From the NCBI GenBank assembly GCA_002431345.1, contig DJEN01000109.1:5439-31803 (forward strand): 26,365 nt of DNA. Direction: 5' to 3'. This document shows, in pieces, positions 22,833 through 26,365 of this stretch. Made by a program: the position numbers and the translations under genes. The DNA is from Megasphaera sp. UBA5897. Its GTDB lineage: Bacteria; Bacillota; Negativicutes; Veillonellales; Megasphaeraceae. Under the pieces are notes generated by a model. It searched no databases, was not told the origin of the DNA, and saw only the letters and a list, made by a program, of their open reading frames with translations. Every line of letters begins with the position of its first letter. Within the stretch, counting starts at the first letter, position 1.

Positions 22833-23686
22833 ACGCTCCCCTTCTTTCGTGTATCCCAATAATCGCGCAGCGAATCACCCAGCAAATTAAAAATGGATAC
22901 GGTAATAAAAATAGCCATTCCCGGTGCAAACACAACCCATGGATAGGTCTGCAGCATGCTCCGGCCAACATTCATCATACTGCCCCATTCTGCCAGCGGC
23001 GGCTTAGCTCCCAGTCCCAAAAACGACAACGCAGCCAGTTCCATCATGACGGTTCCCATATCCAGGGCTGCCGTTGTCATAATCGTACTGCTAATATTCG
23101 GCAGTATATGCCGTATCATCATTTGCTTCGGTGAAGTGCCGGCTAGCTGGGCCGCAGCTATAAACGGCTTTTCTTTGAGCATTAGGGTCTGGCTGCGGGC
23201 TAATCTGGCATATTTAGGCCAGCCAATCACCAGCAGAGCCAGCATGGCCGTCTCTATGCCGCCATGCAAAACAGCCGTCACTGCCAGTGCAAATACCAAG
23301 GCAGGAAACGCCAGACACATATCGGCCACCCGCATGACAAACGTGTCCATCGTGCCGCCAAAATAAGCGCAGTGCGCGCCGATACTCGTCCCGATGACAG
23401 CCTCTGCCGCCACGACGATACCGGCTGACAATACGCTGGCCTGTGCTCCCATAATAACGCGGGACAGCATATCTCTGCCATAGCGGTCTGTTCCCAATAG
23501 ATGCACCGTGCTTGGCGGCTGCAGTGCCGCCGCATACTCTTGCCCGTTAGGGTCATACGGACATAAAAAAGAAGCAAAAACGGCAATTCCTATAACCAAA
23601 ACGGCCAATACAGCAAATCCATAGACTTTCTCTTTCGTGTAGTCGTGATGGACCGGCTTTTTGCAAATGGGTACAGTCTGTTTCAT
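22829..23686 (-). CDS. ABC importer permease, NikC/DppC type
   Basis: A 285-residue inner-membrane permease with an N-terminal helix (about 22-42), then a five-helix BPD_transp_1 core. The periplasmic PSTVHLLGTDRYGRDMLSR motif is characteristic of DppC/NikC proteins, and the cytoplasmic EAA loop KEKPFIAAAQLAGTSPKQMM contacts the ATPases. ATGA overlaps both at its start (with the NikB-type gene) and end (with the binding protein). GGGGAGG is 9 nt upstream. Confidence 0.92.
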   Translation of the reverse strand: MKQTVPICKKPVHHDYTKEKVYGFAVLAVLVIGIAVFASFLCPYDPNGQEYAAALQPPSTVHLLGTDRYGRDMLSRVIMGAQASVLSAGIVVAAEAVIGTSIGAHCAYFGGTMDTFVMRVADMCLAFPALVFALAVTAVLHGGIETAMLALLVIGWPKYARLARSQTLMLKEKPFIAAAQLAGTSPKQMMIRHILPNISSTIMTTAALDMGTVMMELAALSFLGLGAKPPLAEWGSMMNVGRSMLQTYPWVVFAPGMAIFITVSIFNLLGDSLRDYWDTRKKGSV

Positions 23687-24642
23687 CGTTTACGGCCTCC
23701 CCAGCGAATAGCCGGCACAAACAGATGGTACGATATATCTGCTGCCAAATTCACAAACATATAAATCAGAGCCATCCAAAACACATACGCCTGAATAATA
23801 GGATAGTCACGCATAGCAATCGCATCGACAGCCAGTTTTCCTATGCCGTCCCACATAAAAATCGTTTCTACCACTGCCGTGCCGCCGAGCAGACTACCCA
23901 TGGACAGAGCTAATAATGTCACCAGCGTAACAGACGCAGCGCGCAGTATACTGCGGTACAGCGTATAGTGAAAGGGTATGCCCCTGGCTCTGGCACCTGC
24001 TACATAGGGCTTGCTCATTTCTTCCAAGACCGCCGTCCGTATTTGCCGTATATATTTGGCAGACATGACGATAGCCAAGGTACAGGCAGGCAAAAGCATC
24101 GCTTCTCCTGTCGTGCGGACAGTCATAACAGGTACCAGCGCATACCGGACGGCAAACACGTATACTAACAATAATGCAATGACAAAACCGGGAATACTGC
24201 TGCCGCAAAAACTGAAAAGACGAATTCCGTAATCCCAAAACGAATCTTTTTTTACAGCTGAAAAAATTCCCAACGGGACAGAAATACAAAGCGTCAGTAC
24301 CAAGGACGCTGCCATAAGTGCCAATGTAGCCGGCAGCTTAGAAAAAAATAACCCGGCTGCTGATTGACCGGATACGTAGCTTTGGCCCATATCTCCATGC
24401 AGCAACCGAATCAGCCAGTCAGCATACTGTATATACACGGGCCGATCCAGTCCAAGTTGGGCTCGTTCGCTGTCCAAAACACCCTGCGCTACAGCCATCC
24501 CCGTCTGTTCATATTTTTGTGCCACTGCATCACTGCCTGCCAAATACATACAGGCAAAAGACAGCAACGTAATGCCTATCACAACGGGAATGAGCTGCAG
24601 CAGGCGGCGTATAATATATGATTTCATGTAAGAGTTCATCAT
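23683..24642 (-). CDS. ABC importer permease, NikB/DppB type
   Basis: A 319-residue permease with an N-terminal helix (YIIRRLLQLIPVVIGITLLS), the periplasmic segment LGLDRPVYIQYADWL and HGDMGQS typical of DppB/NikB, then the transport core with EAA loop EMSKPYVAGARARGIPFHY. The start at 24642 gives an ATGA overlap with the second methyltransferase gene and has AAAGG 7 nt upstream; the longer frame to 24669 runs inside that gene. The tight junction shows that importer and methyltransferases are translated as one unit. Confidence 0.92.
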   Translation of the reverse strand: MMNSYMKSYIIRRLLQLIPVVIGITLLSFACMYLAGSDAVAQKYEQTGMAVAQGVLDSERAQLGLDRPVYIQYADWLIRLLHGDMGQSYVSGQSAAGLFFSKLPATLALMAASLVLTLCISVPLGIFSAVKKDSFWDYGIRLFSFCGSSIPGFVIALLLVYVFAVRYALVPVMTVRTTGEAMLLPACTLAIVMSAKYIRQIRTAVLEEMSKPYVAGARARGIPFHYTLYRSILRAASVTLVTLLALSMGSLLGGTAVVETIFMWDGIGKLAVDAIAMRDYPIIQAYVFWMALIYMFVNLAADISYHLFVPAIRWGGRKR

Positions 24643-25424
24643 CGGGCCGCCTTTACTGCCTGAATGCAAAACATCGGCGTAGAGGCATTATTGATGCGTT
24701 CTGTCCGTGTCCACACGGTTTGCCAGATTTCCGTGTCTGCCGTAACCTCCATACCCAGCGCAGTCAGCACATCGGTATCCCATTGCGGCCGCACTGCCAG
24801 CGACAGCGGCACTTGCCGGGCAATCGCTTCCATAGCCGGAATATCGGTCCCATCGGTTTCGTTGCTGACGCCGCTTCGCTGGATTTCTTTTCTATCTGCT
24901 ACATATCCCTGGCGGGCCGTTTCATCATACAAATACCGATACCAGTTGGCATCAAAATTCAGCAGCAGACCGCCGGGCTTCAGCACCCGCTGCCATTCTC
25001 GATAAGCCGTCTGCGGATGCGGCAGATTCCACGTCACATTCCGTGTCACAATGACATCAAAAGAATTCGCTGCAAAAGATAATTTTTCTGCATTCATGCG
25101 CCGAAAAGCAATCGATTTCTGCCATTTCCCAGCATTTTGTTTCGCTTCCTCCAGCATCGATTCCGTATAGTCCACAGCCGTGACGGCATATCCTTTTTCT
25201 GCCAACAGAATCGCAAAGAACCCCGGCCCTGTACCAATGTCCAAAACGTGGATATCCTGCCGCCGTGTATGATGGCAGCACGCATCTATCCGCTCCACTA
25301 GTACGCGGCTCCATACATCATGCTGCCTTGTCTGCAGCTCATCTTGGTTGACCCCGGAATACGAAGGCGCGCGCTTGCTCCAATACCTTCTATTTTCTTC
25401 TTCAAATGCCATGCATTCTTCCAT
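24639..25424 (-). CDS. Class I SAM-dependent methyltransferase, second of a paralogous pair
   Basis: A 261-residue cytoplasmic methyltransferase-fold protein. SAM-binding motif I is HVLDIGTGPGFFAILLA (about 59-75), followed by the acidic ribose-binding Asp in VTAVD, then the post-I motif MNAEKL and VIVTRNVTWNLPHP. LKPGGLLLNFDANW is shared almost exactly with the preceding gene product, so the two are paralogues. The acceptor is unknown; the C-terminal 100 residues differ from the partner and may define it. The start at 25424 follows GAGGTG by 6 nt; that site overlaps the stop codon of the first methyltransferase. An ATG at 25442 lacks a ribosome site. The gene then overlaps the importer permease by ATGA. 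Confidence 0.87.
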   Translation of the reverse strand: MEECMAFEEENRRYWSKRAPSYSGVNQDELQTRQHDVWSRVLVERIDACCHHTRRQDIHVLDIGTGPGFFAILLAEKGYAVTAVDYTESMLEEAKQNAGKWQKSIAFRRMNAEKLSFAANSFDVIVTRNVTWNLPHPQTAYREWQRVLKPGGLLLNFDANWYRYLYDETARQGYVADRKEIQRSGVSNETDGTDIPAMEAIARQVPLSLAVRPQWDTDVLTALGMEVTADTEIWQTVWTRTERINNASTPMFCIQAVKAAR

Positions 25425-25434
25425 CTCGCTCACC

Positions 25435-26148
25435 TCATGCATACGCTGCTATCGTAAAGATAGGCGTTGGGTTGTAAAATTCATCTACGGAAGCATAAAT
25501 CCGCTGCCAAACCGTCGTATCAATCTGCACCCGGCTGAATCCGGCCTGCTGCAGCAGTTTCACATCCCACTGCGGACGCTGATACGGCTGCCGCAGTTCT
25601 TTTTTCATTACTTCATACTGGTTCATTAATTCGGGAGCTATTTGCTTATGCGCATGGTTTTCCGGCAATACAGTCTCTTCTTTTTCACGACAGTAATCGG
25701 CATCAAAATTTAACAGCAAGCCGCCTTTTTTCAGTAACAGGTGCCAAGATGCATACGCTGCATCCAAATGCGGCAGCGCCCACGTCAGATTGCGGGAAAT
25801 AAGCACATCAAAGGACTGTGCCGGAAATGCCGGCTTCTCTGCATCCATGACATAAAACGATGCCGGTATGCCATACTGCGCCGCTTTTCTCTTGGCTTCT
25901 TCAATCATATGCGCCGTCAAATCAATGCCTGTCACATCATGTCCTGCCATAGCCAGCAGCGTCGCAAAAAAACCGGTCCCCGTACCCAGATCAAGAATCC
26001 GCAGCTGGGTATGCATGGGTATATATTTTGCAAATTCAGCAAGCCACAGCTGTCTTTTACTGCTCTGAAATTCCCGGCAGCGCTGTGCCGAAAAGGCTTC
26101 AACCCGTTGTGACCAATACTGTACCATCTCTTGTTTTATTGTTTCCAT
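25435..26148 (-). CDS. Class I SAM-dependent methyltransferase, first gene of the importer operon
   Basis: A 237-residue methyltransferase-fold protein. Motif I is ILDLGTGTGFFATLLA (51-66), the ribose-binding Asp76 lies in VTGID, and YVMDAEKP (Asp102) is the adenine-region motif; VLISRNLTWALPHLDAAY and KKGGLLLNFDADY match the paralogue downstream. Both start with a YWSxR-x4-S signature. This is not a nicotianamine-synthase fold, as seen in known opine metallophore loci. The acceptor is unknown; being first in the operon and coupled to a Nik/Opp importer suggests a metal-ligand, peptide or small-molecule substrate. AGGTGAG lies directly upstream of ATG 26148. Confidence 0.87.
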   Translation of the reverse strand: METIKQEMVQYWSQRVEAFSAQRCREFQSSKRQLWLAEFAKYIPMHTQLRILDLGTGTGFFATLLAMAGHDVTGIDLTAHMIEEAKRKAAQYGIPASFYVMDAEKPAFPAQSFDVLISRNLTWALPHLDAAYASWHLLLKKGGLLLNFDADYCREKEETVLPENHAHKQIAPELMNQYEVMKKELRQPYQRPQWDVKLLQQAGFSRVQIDTTVWQRIYASVDEFYNPTPIFTIAAYA

Positions 26149-26181
26149 CTATCTCACCTATACTATTTTATTCATATATAT

Positions 26182-26210
26182 AGTATACAAAAATCTCATA
26201 CTAGTTTTAA
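26182..26210 (-). promoter_or_regulatory. Candidate promoter of the methyltransferase-importer operon
   Basis: Minus strand: TTAAAA (26205-26210), a 17-bp spacer and TATACT (26182-26187), about 34 bp before the first ATG. The -35 is weak and lies within the inverted repeat at 26203-26232. Confidence 0.45.
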
Positions 26211-26232
26211 GCCCCCCATGGGGATATAACTT
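26203..26232. promoter_or_regulatory. Candidate operator upstream of the methyltransferase-importer operon
   Basis: A central CCCCATGGGG palindrome (26214-26223) is flanked by imperfectly complementary arms AGTTTTAA and ATATAACT. It covers the presumed -35 region. It does not match the Fur, Zur or E. coli NikR consensus as far as I can judge. Confidence 0.35.
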
Positions 26233-26308
26233 TTTTGTACAGCATCATTTTCTCTCCCAAAACAGAGGCTGCACTGCACAGCATCTATTGGTTTTCCATA
26301 TTTTATAC

Positions 26309-26342
26309 AAAAAAAACAGCCCATACAAAATGTATGAGCTGC
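26309..26342 (-). terminator. Terminator of the tRNA at the right edge
   Basis: Minus strand: GCAGCTCATAC and GTATGGGCTG pair around an ATTTT loop, followed by eight T residues, 4 nt after the tRNA CCA end. Confidence 0.85.
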
Positions 26343-26346
26343 CATG

Positions 26347-26365
26347 TGGTGACCCGGTAGGGATT
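26347..26365 (-). tRNA. Partial tRNA (3' end with encoded CCA)
   Basis: The reverse complement reads AATCCCTACCGGGTCACCA: the T-loop end, the T-stem CCCTA, the acceptor strand CCGGGTC, discriminator A and CCA. The anticodon is outside the window. The sequence recalls Firmicutes tRNA-Glu, but the isotype cannot be fixed. Confidence 0.75.

Noticed and set aside
26188..26201. NikR half-site TCATAC near the importer promoter
   Set aside because: The partner GTATGA at the required 16-bp spacing is absent; only a GTATAC 7 bp away is seen.
26149..26300. NiCo, cobalamin or SAM riboswitch before the methyltransferase-importer operon
   Set aside because: The leader between the candidate start site and the ATG is only about 25-30 nt and shows no conserved riboswitch core.
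1..26365. Integrated element bounded by the two tRNA genes
   Set aside because: No integrase, no att-like direct repeat of a tRNA 3' end, and the genes inside are ordinary metabolic, transport and housekeeping types. The tRNAs simply lie at the window edges.

Overview
The window looks like a chromosomal segment of a low-to-mid GC anaerobic member of the Firmicutes. The general feel of the proteins (a 393-residue butyrate-type acetyl-CoA acetyltransferase, a close PotE homologue, many small solute-transport genes) suggests Negativicutes, possibly a Megasphaera-like organism. That placement is an impression from protein resemblance, not a measured result. The window is bounded by two partial tRNA genes on the minus strand: the 5' end of a probable tRNA-Ile at the left edge and the 3' end of another tRNA, with its terminator, at the right edge. 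I see no phage, insertion-sequence or CRISPR signals, and every main gene appears intact.

Layout. (1) 1-4.2 kb: a tRNA with its promoter, an aminotransferase (minus), then three plus-strand single-gene units with clear promoters: a 7-TM protein of unknown function, an Fsr-type MFS exporter and a small YgbA-type cysteine-rich protein. A perfect 22-bp hairpin closes this block. (2) 4.2-5.8 kb: deoD followed by an amidohydrolase (minus). (3) 5.9-9.4 kb: a tightly packed minus-strand operon of a MaoC-type hot-dog protein, BioY, a divergent thiolase and a short AMP-dependent acyl ligase. It resembles the B. subtilis yhfU-yhfT-yhfS set with an added hydratase-like gene, and its promoter -35 lies in an inverted repeat. 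(4) 9.4-10.04 kb: a 650-bp AT-rich gap with hairpins and candidate promoters, leading into thlA (acetoacetyl-CoA formation), whose codon use is strongly biased as in highly expressed genes. (5) 11.5-14.2 kb: potE (plus) converging on an aromatic-type amino acid permease (minus). (6) 14.4-17.7 kb (minus): two related small membrane proteins, a TetR regulator and a trans-sulfuration-type PLP lyase. Two overlapping 15-bp palindromes lie just downstream of the lyase promoter. (7) 17.8-19.7 kb (plus): a DEAD-box RNA helicase and a lipoprotein. (8) 19.7-26.15 kb (minus): a seven-gene operon of two paralogous class I SAM methyltransferases, translationally coupled to a Nik/Opp-family ABC importer (permease, permease, cysteine-rich binding lipoprotein, two ATPases).

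The two most promising under-described systems are the methyltransferase pair fused by overlap to the Nik/Opp importer, and the MaoC-BioY-thiolase-ligase operon, which could supply or salvage a biotin or pimelate-type acyl precursor. The double palindrome of the TetR/lyase locus is the clearest unexplained regulatory structure. Most gene starts were set by Shine-Dalgarno spacing; several differ from the longest open frame, and each entry says why.
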